Assembly: GCA_033344895.1 (NCBI GenBank)
Contig: JAWPMN010000001.1
Span: forward strand, 2,364,001-2,428,000
Origin: Alphaproteobacteria bacterium
Lineage (GTDB): Bacteria; Pseudomonadota; Alphaproteobacteria; UBA8366; Aestuariispiraceae
Reading direction: 5' to 3'
DNA length: 64,000 nt
Both the position numbers and the translations under genes were made by a program. Every line of letters begins with the position of its first letter. The stretch's first letter is position 1. This document shows positions 1 through 8,231 of the stretch, piece by piece. Below the pieces are notes generated by a model. The model was not told where the DNA came from. It searched no databases and saw only the letters and a list, made by a program, of their open reading frames with translations.

Positions 1-815
1 TGCTGACCAACAGCCATGGTGTCGGCATGGCCCATCACGGCGCGACGCGCTGGATGCTGGAACACTATGCCGGCCCATGGCGCGACAACCACCTTTGGGC
101 CATGCCGGTGGTGGCGGAAACCTATGACGGCGTCCTGAACGACATCAACGGGCTGCATGTTACCGACGATCATGCGCTGGCGGCGATCCGGTCGGCGGCA
201 TCCGGACCGGTGGCAGAGGGCAATACCGGCGGCGGTGCCGGGATGATCTGCTATGAATTCAAGGGCGGGACCGGAACGGCGTCGCGGGTCTTGGAAATCG
301 ACGGACAGCGCTTCACGGTTGCGGCGCTGGTTCAGGCCAATCACGGCATCCGCCCGTGGCTGACCGTACTGGGCGTGCCGGTCGGCGTGGATATGATGGC
401 GGACCGCATTCCAGACCGCCCGGCGGAACTGGGCTCCATCGTCTGTATCCTGGCGACCGACCTGCCGATGACGCCGGGGCAGCTGGACCGGTTGGCACGG
501 CGGGCGACCATCGGGATCGGCCGGGGCGGCACGCCCGGGGGCAACAATTCCGGCGATCTGTTCCTCGCCTTCAGCACCGCCAATGCCGGACCGATGCCGC
601 AATTGTCGGGTGCCGCCTGGCGCCAATCCATCGCGCTCAGCGACGAATGCCTTGATCCGGTCTATATGGCCGCTGTGGAATCGGTGGAAGAAAGTGTCCT
701 GAACGCGGTGTTCATGGCGCAGGATGTGCCTCTGGCCCGCCCCCGTGGCGGAATCTGCAAGGCGGTCGACCCGGAAGGGGTTCTCGATCTGCTGCGCCGC
801 GCCGGAAGGCTTTAG
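1..815 (+). CDS. P1/DmpA-family aminopeptidase (S58), 5'-truncated by window
   Basis: C-terminal ~270 residues of a DmpA/BapA-type peptidase; the frame is open from base 3, before the first in-window ATG at 27, so the gene starts upstream (family members are usually 330-370 aa). These enzymes are made as precursors that self-cleave in front of a Ser nucleophile and then release N-terminal residues from peptides. The Gly-Ser of ELGSIVCILATD (Ser codon at 435) fits the cleavage site and nucleophile. EGNTGGGAGM carries the conserved Asn, and GGNNSGDLFLAFSTAN is the family's glycine-rich C-terminal signature. The stop overlaps the 3' end of the convergent MocR gene by 4 nt. Substrate is unknown. 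Confidence 0.88.
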   Translation, partial: LTNSHGVGMAHHGATRWMLEHYAGPWRDNHLWAMPVVAETYDGVLNDINGLHVTDDHALAAIRSAASGPVAEGNTGGGAGMICYEFKGGTGTASRVLEIDGQRFTVAALVQANHGIRPWLTVLGVPVGVDMMADRIPDRPAELGSIVCILATDLPMTPGQLDRLARRATIGIGRGGTPGGNNSGDLFLAFSTANAGPMPQLSGAAWRQSIALSDECLDPVYMAAVESVEESVLNAVFMAQDVPLARPRGGICKAVDPEGVLDLLRRAGRL

Positions 816-2248
816 ACCAGGCCGGCGACGGCTTCCTCGATCCGCTCGCGCCGGATCAATCCATAGCCGAAGACCAGTCCCGTTGGGGCGTCGGCGCGCC
901 GGGAATAGGTGCCCAGCGTATCGAGTCTGATCGACCGTTCCGCCGCCCGGCGGGATAGAGCCTCGGCCTCCTGTCCACTGTCGGTAACGGCGGACAGATG
1001 GACGCCCGCATGGGCCTCCAGGACCTGCAATCGGCCGCCGTGAAAATGCGAAAGGGCTGCCGTCAGGGTTTCGTGGCGGGCGGCGTATTCCCGGCGCATC
1101 TTGCGGACATGCCGGGCCAAATGGCCTTCGGTGATGAAATCGGTCAATGCCTGCTGCGTCAGCGAAGGGGCATGCCAGTCGGTGAGGTGCCGCGCGCCGG
1201 TCACGGCCGGTTTGGCCCAGTCGGGCACCGCGACGAAGCCCATGCGCAGCGCCGGAAACATGCTTTTCGAGAATGTCCCGACATAGAAGACGCGGCCGTT
1301 CCGGTCCAATGTCTGCAAGGCATCCAGCGGCCGGCCGCTCAACCGGTACTCGCTGTCGTAATCGTCTTCGATGATCGACGCGCCGAACGTCTCGGCAAAA
1401 TCCAACAGGGCGGCGCGCCGCTTCGCGCTCAACGTCACGCCCATCGGAAACTGGTGCGACGGGGTCACACAGACGACCCGGACGCTGGGGGGAATGCGCT
1501 CAACGATCAGGCCGTCCTCGTCGACCGGGATCGGCGCGATCCGCGCACCCGCCGCGGCGAAGGCGTTGCGGGTCGGCGCATAGCCTGGATCTTCCAAGGC
1601 GACTTCGGTCTGTCCGGGCGTTACCAGAACGCGCGCCAACAGGTCAAAGGCCTGGCGTGCGCCGGCCGTCACGACGATATCGTCGCTGGAACAGGCAACG
1701 GCCCGGGCAAAGGAAACGTGATTGGCGATGGCGTCGCGCAATCCGGGCTCGCCCGCCGGGTTGCCGGCATCGGCCGGTTGACGCGCCAGGGCGCGGGCTG
1801 CCCGTCCGGACAGGCGGTTCCAGATATCGAAGGGAAATTCCGTCGTGTCGGGATAGCCGCTTAGAAAATCGAAGGCGGGAGGGCGGGCGTTCGGCGAATA
1901 CTCGGGCGGTGGCTTTCCGCGCCAGAAAGGCGCCAGACGGGTATCGTCCTCCGGCTTCCGGTCCGGTGCCTTCGGTCGTTCCAGGCGCGGGCGGACATCC
2001 GCGACATAGGTTCCGGACCCGGCTCGGCCTTCCACATACCCTTCGCTCAATAACATGTCGTAGACGGCAACGGCGGTGTTCCGTGATACGCCGAGCCCCT
2101 CCGCCAGGGCCCGTGTTGGCGGCAGTCGCAGATCCGGCTTCAGCCGTCCGTCCAGGATGGCGTCACGCAGTTGCTGATGCAGTGACCGGACCAGATCGCG
2201 TGATCCGGCCGGCGGCAGTTCAATCGGAAATTCGAAAATTGGTTCCAT
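812..2248 (-). CDS. MocR/PdxR-type GntR regulator with aminotransferase-like domain
   Basis: One-component regulator of the MocR subfamily. An N-terminal GntR winged helix (about residues 15-80; LPPTRALAEGLGVSRNT is typical) is fused to a fold-type I aminotransferase domain (about 120-475). The PLP lysine is expected in GTFSKSMFPALRMG (about residue 328) and the PLP-anchoring Asp in IIEDDYDSEYR, so the effector domain looks able to bind PLP. The frame can be extended to a TTG at 2260, but ATG at 2248 is preferred. It is divergent from the GST/LysE pair and the gap holds a palindrome near a likely promoter, so it probably regulates itself and those two genes. MocR members control pyridoxal, GABA or taurine genes; the ligand here is unknown. 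Confidence 0.9.
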   Translation of the reverse strand: MEPIFEFPIELPPAGSRDLVRSLHQQLRDAILDGRLKPDLRLPPTRALAEGLGVSRNTAVAVYDMLLSEGYVEGRAGSGTYVADVRPRLERPKAPDRKPEDDTRLAPFWRGKPPPEYSPNARPPAFDFLSGYPDTTEFPFDIWNRLSGRAARALARQPADAGNPAGEPGLRDAIANHVSFARAVACSSDDIVVTAGARQAFDLLARVLVTPGQTEVALEDPGYAPTRNAFAAAGARIAPIPVDEDGLIVERIPPSVRVVCVTPSHQFPMGVTLSAKRRAALLDFAETFGASIIEDDYDSEYRLSGRPLDALQTLDRNGRVFYVGTFSKSMFPALRMGFVAVPDWAKPAVTGARHLTDWHAPSLTQQALTDFITEGHLARHVRKMRREYAARHETLTAALSHFHGGRLQVLEAHAGVHLSAVTDSGQEAEALSRRAAERSIRLDTLGTYSRRADAPTGLVFGYGLIRRERIEEAVAGLV

Positions 2249-2263
2249 GAAATTAGTCAATCC

Positions 2264-2282
2264 TGGTTCTTATAAAGGACCA
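2264..2282. promoter_or_regulatory. Candidate MocR operator (imperfect palindrome)
   Basis: TGGTTCTTATAAAGGACCA lies in the gap between the divergent MocR and GST genes. It forms an inverted repeat (TGGT-n-CTT/AAG-n-ACCA, 7 of 9 pairs) with an AT-rich centre that could also serve as a -10. TGGTCC/GGACCA-like half-sites are common for MocR regulators. Binding is inferred. Confidence 0.45.
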
Positions 2283-2350
2283 TAGATCGGCTCATTCTTC
2301 CGGGCAATGAAACGCGCCTGCTGGCGCATCCCACAAACGGGAGGATTGAG

Positions 2351-3043
2351 ATGATCGACCTGTATTACGCCCCGACGCCGAACGGCCAGAAGCTGAAGAT
2401 GTTTCTGGAGGAGGTCGGACTGCCGCACCGGATCGTCCCTGTTCGCCTCAGCGAGGGAGAGCAGTTCACACCGGAATTTCTTTCGATCTCCCCGAACAGC
2501 AAAATACCCGCGCTTGTCGATCACGATCCGGAGGATGGCGGCGGACCGGTATCGATGTTCGAATCCGGGGCAATGCTGCTGTATCTGGCGGAAAAAACCG
2601 GCAGGCTGCTGCCGCGTCATCCGCGCGACCGAAACGTCATGCTGCAATGGCTGTTCTGGCAATGCGCCGGTCTGGGGCCGATGGCCGGTCAGGTCGGATA
2701 CTTCAACGTCTATGCCGGGGAGCAAGTGCCCTTCGCCCTGGAACGCTACCGCCGGGAAGTGGCGCGGCTCTATGGGGTGCTGGACGGTTGGCTTGCCGGT
2801 CGCGATTTCATCGCCGGCGATTACTCCATTGCCGATATCGCCTGCTATCCCTGGATCGTGCCGCATGCGGGGCATCTGCAGACACTCGCGGATTTCCCGG
2901 AGCTGTCGCGCTGGTTTGAGGCGGTGGCCGAACGCCCGGCGACGATCCGCGCCTATGACGGGGTGCCTGACGTCTATGCCCCGAACCGGAAATCCCTGTC
3001 CGCTTCCGAGAATGCCACTCTTTTCGGCCGCCATACGGCGTGA
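2351..3043 (+). CDS. yfcG: Glutathione S-transferase, YfcG/Ure2p-like disulfide oxidoreductase
   Basis: 230-aa GST. The thioredoxin-like N-terminal domain (1-85) opens MIDLYYAPTPNG, very close to E. coli YfcG, whose Thr9 and Asn11 contact glutathione and are both present. NSKIPALVDH supplies the cis-Pro and FESGAMLLYLAEKTG the Glu-Ser gamma-glutamyl site. The all-helical C-terminal domain includes LQWLFWQCAGLGPM and DYSIADIACYPW. YfcG acts as a GSH-dependent disulfide reductase or peroxidase in the cytoplasm. The start has a good Shine-Dalgarno (GGGAGGATTGAG). It is followed 28 nt later by a LysE exporter and probably shares its promoter, opposite the MocR regulator. Confidence 0.93.
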   Translation: MIDLYYAPTPNGQKLKMFLEEVGLPHRIVPVRLSEGEQFTPEFLSISPNSKIPALVDHDPEDGGGPVSMFESGAMLLYLAEKTGRLLPRHPRDRNVMLQWLFWQCAGLGPMAGQVGYFNVYAGEQVPFALERYRREVARLYGVLDGWLAGRDFIAGDYSIADIACYPWIVPHAGHLQTLADFPELSRWFEAVAERPATIRAYDGVPDVYAPNRKSLSASENATLFGRHTA

Positions 3044-3070
3044 CCCGTCCCAATCCCGGAGGATGAAACC

Positions 3071-3688
3071 ATGTCGACCTGGATGCTGCTTCTATCGCTT
3101 GCCGCCATCGATATTCTGTCGATCGCCAGTCCCGGCCCCAACATTCTTCTGGTCAGTCAGACCGCCGTGGGGCAGGGGCGTGCACGCGCCCTGCTGACCG
3201 GTTATGGGCTGCTTGCCGCCAGCCTGGTCTGGGCCTGTATCGCGTTGCTGGGTCTGACGGCGCTGTTCGAAATCATGCCCTCGCTGCAGACCGGCATGCA
3301 GATCGCGGGTGCCTTGTTCCTGATCTATATCGGGATCCGCCTGTGGCGCAGCCCTGCGGACCCGGTGGCTGAAGACACCGTTGAGGTCGATCCGCATGCG
3401 TCGCGCAGGGCGATCCTGCGCGGTTTCGCGACCGGTATTCTGAACCCGAAATCGCTGACCTATTTCGCAACGATCTTCGTTCTGTTCATCCCGGCGGACG
3501 CGCCTATGGACCTGCGCCTTTCGGCGCTTGGGATCGTCGTGGTGGACGGGTTGCTGGTCTATGGTCTGGCGGCCTTCCTGTTTTCCCGGCCCGCAGTGAA
3601 AAAGGGGTATCTTGCCCTGCGCCGTCCGATCGACCGGATTTGCGGAACGGTCATGATGGTCTTTGCCGCCAAGCTGGCGATGTTCTGA
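3071..3688 (+). CDS. LysE/RhtB-family amino acid exporter
   Basis: 205-aa inner-membrane protein with about six hydrophobic segments. The N-terminal IASPGPNILLVSQTAVGQG is the RhtB/LysE signature, and GFATGILNPKSLTYFATIF is the second conserved block. The family exports amino acids (homoserine, threonine, lysine or similar) by proton antiport. It starts 27 nt after the GST stop with GGAGGATGAAACC in front of the ATG, so the pair is likely an operon under the MocR regulator. A GST-plus-exporter pair suits removal of an amino-acid-like or glutathione-derived compound, but the substrate is not deducible. Confidence 0.9.
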   Translation: MSTWMLLLSLAAIDILSIASPGPNILLVSQTAVGQGRARALLTGYGLLAASLVWACIALLGLTALFEIMPSLQTGMQIAGALFLIYIGIRLWRSPADPVAEDTVEVDPHASRRAILRGFATGILNPKSLTYFATIFVLFIPADAPMDLRLSALGIVVVDGLLVYGLAAFLFSRPAVKKGYLALRRPIDRICGTVMMVFAAKLAMF

Positions 3689-3700
3689 CCCGGTGCCTGT

Positions 3701-3730
3701 GCGGGAGGCGGAGTCCCCGGAACCTCCCGC
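3701..3730. terminator. Terminator-like hairpin between convergent lysE and YCII genes
   Basis: GCGGGAGG (3701-3708) pairs with CCTCCCGC (3723-3730), an 8-bp GC-rich stem with a 14-nt loop. It lies just past the lysE stop and just before the 3' end of the convergent YCII gene. No clear U-tract follows, so efficiency is uncertain. Confidence 0.4.
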
Positions 3731-3738
3731 GTGGCGGG

Positions 3739-4110
3739 TCAAAGCAGATCGAAGAGGCCGACGGGCCTGATTTCAATTCCCCCACCGAACAGATGGCTGA
3801 GTTTCGCGCCGGGATGCAGGCCGGCGATTTTTTCGGCCGCGTCCATATCTTCGGCTTCGATCATGAAGAAGGCGCCGATTGGCTCCTTGGTCTCGACATA
3901 AGGCTTGTCATCGGGAACCGTCCCGCCATCCAAGCTGCGCAGGGTGCGGGTTTCCTCTGGCATGCCCAGAGAACCGACAAATTTCAGATGTCCGCTGCCG
4001 CGCAGCGCCTCATCATGGGGCTTGCACTGTTCGATGATCGCCTGGATATCCGTCGGCGAGAGGTTCATGAACGCGTCGTGGTCATAGTAGCAGAGGCAGA
4101 GGTAGTTCAT
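3739..4110 (-). CDS. YCII-related (DGPF) domain protein
   Basis: 123-aa protein starting MNYLCLCYYDHDAF. The frame extends upstream to 4164, but the ATG at 4110 has AAAGGATCTGAAA in front and matches the domain start, so it is preferred. YCII/DGPF proteins form small ferredoxin-fold (dimeric alpha-beta barrel) dimers, often encoded near ECF sigma factors, VOC and SRPBCC proteins; their chemistry is mostly unknown. GTVPDDKPYVETKEPIGAFF and the EAEDMDAAEKIA helix are typical. It follows the esterase gene by 28 nt on the same strand, so the two may be co-transcribed. Function is not assigned. Confidence 0.8.
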   Translation of the reverse strand: MNYLCLCYYDHDAFMNLSPTDIQAIIEQCKPHDEALRGSGHLKFVGSLGMPEETRTLRSLDGGTVPDDKPYVETKEPIGAFFMIEAEDMDAAEKIAGLHPGAKLSHLFGGGIEIRPVGLFDLL

Positions 4111-4138
4111 TTTCAGATCCTTTCGGGTGCGGAAGAAA

Positions 4139-5326
4139 TTACGTGAGCGCCATGCGCCGTGCATGCCGCCAGAAGGCGCCGAAATGCACTGGCGGGGTCG
4201 GCGAACCGAACAGGCGCTGGGTCAGGATGACGCCGGCCGAGCCGGTCGCAGGGTCCCAGTAAAGGTTGGTTCCGGTCCCGCCGGCCCAGCCGATTCCGGC
4301 CGGGTCTGTCTCGTCCTTCGGATAGGAGATGCCGACGCCGTAGCCCCAACCGTTCCGGTCCCAGAAACCGGGCACGAAGGGAGATTTGCGGCGCTGATCC
4401 TCGGTGATCCTGTCCCGTGACATAAGATCCACGGCCCTGGCCGGGACAATCCGGCGCCCCCGCCATTCGCCCTTGTTCAGCATCATGCCGGCGAAGTTAA
4501 GCAAGTCGTCGGCCGTCGAAACCAGCCCGGCCGCGGTCGAATGAAATATCGGCGGTTTGGCGAAACGGGAACCGGGACCGGCCGGATCGTCGACCGATCC
4601 GTCTTCACGCGTTTCTTGCGGCAGACGGTGCAACTTTCCTGCAGGAACATGAAAGCCGGTATCGGTCATGCCCAGCGGTTCGAACACCCGTTGCCGGAAC
4701 AGGGTTTCCAGACTTTGGCCGGTCGCCCGTTCCAGAAAGATGCCCAACACGCTGAGCCCCGTGTCATAGCGCCAGACCGTTCCCGGTTGTTCCAGGAGGG
4801 GCAGTGTCCCCAGCTTCGCGATCCAGCTTTCGGTGGGTTCCAAAGGCGGATAGGGGCCCGGTGTCAGGGACAGGTCGGATAGTTTTTCCATCAACGGAAA
4901 CCGGCCCGGCTGCATGACGTGGCCCATGCCCATGCGACAGGTCAGCAGATCTTCGACCGTGATCGCTCGCGCTGCGGGGATGGTGTCGTCCAGAGCCGCA
5001 TCCGGGCTCCTGAGAACTCTCCGATCGGCCATTTCGGGGATCAGCCCGTCGATTGGGTCGTTCAACGCAAACAGGCCTTCCAAAGCCAGGGTTGTCGCGA
5101 GCAGTCCTGCAACCGGCTTGGTCATTGAGGCGATCCGAAAGATCGTGTCCCGGGCCATCGGCATTTCTACACCCGGCCCATGAGAGCCTAACGCGCCGAT
5201 GCGCCTCTCCGTGCCGCGCAGAAACCCGAAAACCATCCCGGGAGCCGTCCCGGATTGAACCAGTTCACCCAGGGCCACGGTTAGACCGTCAAAACCTTCG
5301 GGATCGCCTTCCGCCGGGAGAGACAT
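4139..5326 (-). CDS. Serine hydrolase, class C beta-lactamase/EstB-like
   Basis: 395-aa beta-lactamase-fold hydrolase. SMTK (Ser67-Lys70, within FRIASMTKPVAG) is the SxxK nucleophile/base motif. VWRYDTGLSVLG is the likely Tyr motif, and WAGGTGTNLYWDP near the C-terminus replaces the KTG box, as in EstB-type esterases. No signal peptide is visible, so a cytoplasmic esterase or transesterase is more likely than a true beta-lactamase. The frame is open to 5395; ATG at 5326 is preferred because GGAGTGAAAACG precedes it. The gene is divergent from an HxlR regulator, with palindromes in the gap, and is followed by the YCII gene. Confidence 0.87.
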   Translation of the reverse strand: MSLPAEGDPEGFDGLTVALGELVQSGTAPGMVFGFLRGTERRIGALGSHGPGVEMPMARDTIFRIASMTKPVAGLLATTLALEGLFALNDPIDGLIPEMADRRVLRSPDAALDDTIPAARAITVEDLLTCRMGMGHVMQPGRFPLMEKLSDLSLTPGPYPPLEPTESWIAKLGTLPLLEQPGTVWRYDTGLSVLGIFLERATGQSLETLFRQRVFEPLGMTDTGFHVPAGKLHRLPQETREDGSVDDPAGPGSRFAKPPIFHSTAAGLVSTADDLLNFAGMMLNKGEWRGRRIVPARAVDLMSRDRITEDQRRKSPFVPGFWDRNGWGYGVGISYPKDETDPAGIGWAGGTGTNLYWDPATGSAGVILTQRLFGSPTPPVHFGAFWRHARRMALT

Positions 5327-5354
5327 CGTTTTCACTCCAAACTGATTCAACATT

Positions 5355-5374
5355 GCAACCGGTTGCGATATCGC
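5355..5374. promoter_or_regulatory. Overlapping palindromes between HxlR and esterase genes
   Basis: GCAACCGGTTGC (5355-5366) is a perfect 12-bp palindrome and GCGATATCGC (5365-5374) a perfect 10-bp palindrome overlapping it by 2 bp. CTGATT/AATCAG (5379-5384 and 5394-5399) makes a further inverted repeat. All lie in the divergent gap and are candidate sites for the adjacent HxlR dimer. The CAACCGGTTG core recurs in the operator at 6030-6053. Confidence 0.45.
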
Positions 5375-5414
5375 ATGACTGATTTTAATATGCAATCAGA
5401 TTCTGGAGGGTCTC

Positions 5415-5927
5415 ATGACGTTGGATAACAAGTCCGGTTGCCCGATCAATTTGACGATGGAGGTGATCGGGGACCGGTGGAGCCTGATCATTCTGCGCGA
5501 CATGATGTTCGGAAATCGGCGTCATTTCCGCGAACTGCTGAAGCATTCGCTGGAGGGGATCGCGTCCAACATCCTGGCGGCCCGTCTGAAACGCCTGATG
5601 GAACTGGGGCTGATCACCCGAGCCGATGATCCCAGCCATAAGCAGAAGGCAATCTACAGCCTGTCGGAGCCGGCGATCCAACTTGTGCCGGTGATGGCGG
5701 TGATCGGCGGTTGGGGGCGCCGGCATCTGGCGGTCACCGAAGAATTGTCCATCCGGGCGCAGTTGCTGGAAGAGGGTGGGCCTGACCTCTGGAATGCGTT
5801 CATGGCGGAATTGCGGGCAATTCATCTGGGCGACCCGGAAAGCATCGCGCCTGAAAACTCAGTCCTGGCGCGCCTCAATGCGGCTTACGAGGATGTCGTC
5901 CGCCGGCAGAAGGAACAGCCGCGCTAA
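5415..5927 (+). CDS. HxlR-family transcriptional regulator
   Basis: 170-aa winged-helix regulator. GCPINLTMEVIGDRWSLIIL followed by RDMMFGNRRHFRELLK and the LAARLKRLMELGLITR recognition-helix region is the HxlR signature; a Cys lies at the family's usual N-terminal position. The C-terminal ~60 residues extend beyond the minimal ~110-aa domain. HxlR members often respond to electrophiles, aldehydes or quinones. The gene is divergent from the serine hydrolase gene, which is its most likely target, and lies upstream of the hydrolase operon starting at 6159, which may also belong to its regulon. The GGAGGGTCTC Shine-Dalgarno supports the start. Confidence 0.92.
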   Translation: MTLDNKSGCPINLTMEVIGDRWSLIILRDMMFGNRRHFRELLKHSLEGIASNILAARLKRLMELGLITRADDPSHKQKAIYSLSEPAIQLVPVMAVIGGWGRRHLAVTEELSIRAQLLEEGGPDLWNAFMAELRAIHLGDPESIAPENSVLARLNAAYEDVVRRQKEQPR

Positions 5928-6000
5928 GATTTCCCCACGTCGACGCTCTATCGGATCGTCAGGATTCTACAGGGACATGGAAAAATTTCGTGATTGCGTA

Positions 6001-6053
6001 TTGACGCCATACCAACTGGTCGGTAGAACACCATACCAACCGGTTGGTATGGT
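6001..6053 (+). promoter_or_regulatory. Promoter with 24-bp perfect palindrome plus second half-conserved operator
   Basis: TTGACG (6001-6006) and TAGAAC (6024-6029) are separated by 17 nt and look like a sigma-70 promoter for the downstream operon. ACCATACCAACC and its exact complement form a perfect 24-bp palindrome at 6030-6053, over the expected transcription start. A weaker copy, TACCAACTGGTCGGTA (6010-6025, 6 of 8 pairs), fills the spacer. The two centres are exactly 24 bp apart. The arrangement fits repression by a TetR-like (or HxlR) dimer pair. Confidence 0.6.
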
Positions 6054-6158
6054 TTTGTGATTGCCAAAGCGACCTTGGGCTTCGGCCCGCGCGGTTGGAT
6101 ACGGCGCTGACGAAACGCGGTTGGGCTCGTCGCTTCACCATTTTGGAGATCTGTGATC

Positions 6159-7139
6159 ATGGTGCGTGCATTTAAGGGGGGTGATCTTTCGTCGCGACTG
6201 TCCCGCATCGGTTCGCCCGAAGACTCATGGCGTGCCGATCTTGCATGGGCGCGGCATGGATTGGCCCTGCTGCTGGGGGCGGTCGCGGCCCTTCTTTTGG
6301 TTTTGGCCGAGCCGGGCCCGCTTCACGCCGCACCGGTCGAGACGGGCTATGCCCGGGTGGGTGACCTCGACATGTATTATGAAGTGCACGGTGACATGGA
6401 AGCGAAGGGTGAGCCGGTAATCGTCCTCCATGGCGCCTATATGACGACGGGCATGATGAGGCCCCTGGTCGATGGTCTGGCGACGGGCCGCAAAGTCTTC
6501 GTGGTGGATTTCCAGGGGCATGGCCGTACCGCCGACATTGACCGGCCGATCACCTATCAGGCGCTGGCGGATGATATCGCCGCCTTTATGAAGACCATGG
6601 GGCTGAAGCGTGCCGATATCGTCGGATATTCCATGGGCGGCGGCGTGGCCTATCAATTGGCGATTCGACACCCCGATCGGGTGCGGCGCATGACGGCGGC
6701 GGCGGCCAGTTTCCGCAAGGACGGTCTGTATCCGGAACTTCTGGAGATTTTTGAGACCATGACGGCGCAGAGTTTTGCGGGTACGCCATGGGAAAAGGCG
6801 TACAAGGAAGTGGCACCCGATCCCGATGGGTTTGAAGCCCTGGTGGAAAAGCTGGTCGAACTGGATTCGACCATCGAGGACTGGCCGGAGGCGGACATGG
6901 CGGCAATTGCGGCGCCGACCCTCGTCCTGTCCGGGGATGCGGACATCGTTCGCCCGGAACATTCCGTTCGGATCTATCGCCTCCTGGGAGGGGGGCCGAT
7001 TGCACCACATTTCATGGCGGCCTCGGTTGACGAACTCGCGATCCTGCCCGGCACGACGCATCTGGGCGTCATGGAACGGATGGATCTGGTCGTGCCGATG
7101 GTGAACGCCTTCTTTTCCAAGTCCAAGCCGTCGCAGTAA
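6159..7139 (+). CDS. Exported or membrane-anchored alpha/beta hydrolase
   Basis: 326-aa alpha/beta hydrolase. A hydrophobic segment near residues 30-50 (GLALLLGAVAALLLVLA) ending in LHAAPVE suggests a signal peptide or membrane anchor. The hydrolase core begins near residue 60, with oxyanion region VIVLHGAY, nucleophile elbow GYSMGGG, catalytic Asp in LVLSGDADIV and catalytic His in GTTHLGV. This is close to 3-oxoadipate enol-lactonase/RsbQ-type enzymes, but the substrate is unknown. A GTG at 6153 is also in frame; ATG at 6159 is chosen for spacing from TTGGAG. It is the first gene of a six-gene + strand run behind the palindrome-bearing promoter. Confidence 0.85.
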   Translation: MVRAFKGGDLSSRLSRIGSPEDSWRADLAWARHGLALLLGAVAALLLVLAEPGPLHAAPVETGYARVGDLDMYYEVHGDMEAKGEPVIVLHGAYMTTGMMRPLVDGLATGRKVFVVDFQGHGRTADIDRPITYQALADDIAAFMKTMGLKRADIVGYSMGGGVAYQLAIRHPDRVRRMTAAAASFRKDGLYPELLEIFETMTAQSFAGTPWEKAYKEVAPDPDGFEALVEKLVELDSTIEDWPEADMAAIAAPTLVLSGDADIVRPEHSVRIYRLLGGGPIAPHFMAASVDELAILPGTTHLGVMERMDLVVPMVNAFFSKSKPSQ

Positions 7140-7191
7140 CCGACGGTCAGTTTCAATCCGCCTACGGGCAAATCGGAAGGAAGTTCGGAAT

Positions 7192-7671
7192 ATGAGCATC
7201 GATACAACCATAGATCAGGATCGTGATCTGGTCCTCACACGCGTTGTGAATGTTTCCCGCGACAGTTTGTGGCGCGCCTGGTCCGATCCGGATCTCCTGA
7301 AAACCTGGTTCGCCCCGAAGCCCTGGTCGGTTCCGGAATGCGAAATTGATCTGCGGCCCGGCGGCATCTTCCGCACGGTCATGCAGGGGCCGAACGGCGA
7401 AAGCTTCGACAGCACAGGCTGCATTCTGGATGCGGTGGAGGGCACGCGTATCGTGTTCACCGACGCGCTGCAGCCCGGCTACCGTCCCTCGTCAGAGAGT
7501 TTCTTTACCGCGATCATCACGATGGAAACGGTCGAGGGCGGTACCCGCTACACCGCAGTCGCAAAGCATGCGACCGCGGACGCCTGTCAGAAGCACCGCG
7601 AGATGGGATTCCAGGAAGGCTGGGGCACCTGCCTCGAACAATTGGTCGCCGTCGCAAAGTCGCTCGGCTGA
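7192..7671 (+). CDS. SRPBCC / AHSA1-domain protein
   Basis: 159-aa START-like protein. Typical AHSA1 features are VLTRVVNVSRDSLWRAWSDP at the start, LLKTWFAPKPWSVPECEIDL, RPGGIFRTVM, a central beta-sheet and a C-terminal helix ending in LEQLVAVAKSLG. Prokaryotic AHSA1 proteins bind small hydrophobic ligands or act as uncharacterised hydrolases or chaperone-like factors; no catalytic assignment is possible. The start has GGAAGGAAGTTCGGAAT in front. It lies 52 nt after the hydrolase and 79 nt before the NTF2-like gene. Confidence 0.88.
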   Translation: MSIDTTIDQDRDLVLTRVVNVSRDSLWRAWSDPDLLKTWFAPKPWSVPECEIDLRPGGIFRTVMQGPNGESFDSTGCILDAVEGTRIVFTDALQPGYRPSSESFFTAIITMETVEGGTRYTAVAKHATADACQKHREMGFQEGWGTCLEQLVAVAKSLG

Positions 7672-7750
7672 GCGCTGAATGACCGGCGGGTCGATAAGGA
7701 CGACCGCCTCGACTGCGCCCATTGCAACCAAGAACCAGAGGGGAAATCAG

Positions 7751-8203
7751 ATGACACAGGCTTCCGCGGAACAGATCAAGGCCGATGAAGCGGAAGTTCG
7801 GTCCGTAGTTGCCGCATGGTCGCGTGCTGTCGAGGCTAAGGACGCCGATGCGCTGGTCGCGCGTTATCAGGCAGACACGGTCCTGTTCGACGCGATCCCA
7901 CCCTTTCGTAGCGTCGGAAAAGACGCCATCCGGCAGATCTGGAAGAATGTTCTGCCCCATTTTCCGGAACAGTTCCGGTCGGAGCACCGGGATTTGAGCG
8001 TTCATGTCGACGGCGACCTGGCGGTGGTCTACGGGCTGCACCACTTCGTCCCGGAGCCGGAGGACCACCCGGTGGGCATGACCTGGATGCGGATCACCGT
8101 TTGCCTGCATCGTGAAAACGGCGCCTGGCGCGTACTGCACGAACATGTATCCGTTCCCTTTGACCCCATGACCGGTCAGGCGTCCCTGACCCGCGATCTG
8201 TAA
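7751..8203 (+). CDS. NTF2-like (SnoaL/DUF4440-type) protein
   Basis: 150-aa protein of the NTF2-like fold: EVRSVVAAWSRAVEAKDADA, an RYQADTVLFDAIPP strand, FRSEHRDLSVHVDGDLAVVY and a closing WRVLHEHVSVPFD. Members serve as ketosteroid-isomerase-like enzymes or ligand-binding dimers. The frame is open to 7679, but ATG at 7751 has AGAGGGGAAATCAG before it and starts the recognisable domain. It is the third gene of the operon. No specific substrate can be read from the sequence. Confidence 0.85.
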   Translation: MTQASAEQIKADEAEVRSVVAAWSRAVEAKDADALVARYQADTVLFDAIPPFRSVGKDAIRQIWKNVLPHFPEQFRSEHRDLSVHVDGDLAVVYGLHHFVPEPEDHPVGMTWMRITVCLHRENGAWRVLHEHVSVPFDPMTGQASLTRDL

Positions 8204-8231
8204 CTCGATTTTCCTGATCTGGAGGAATGAT

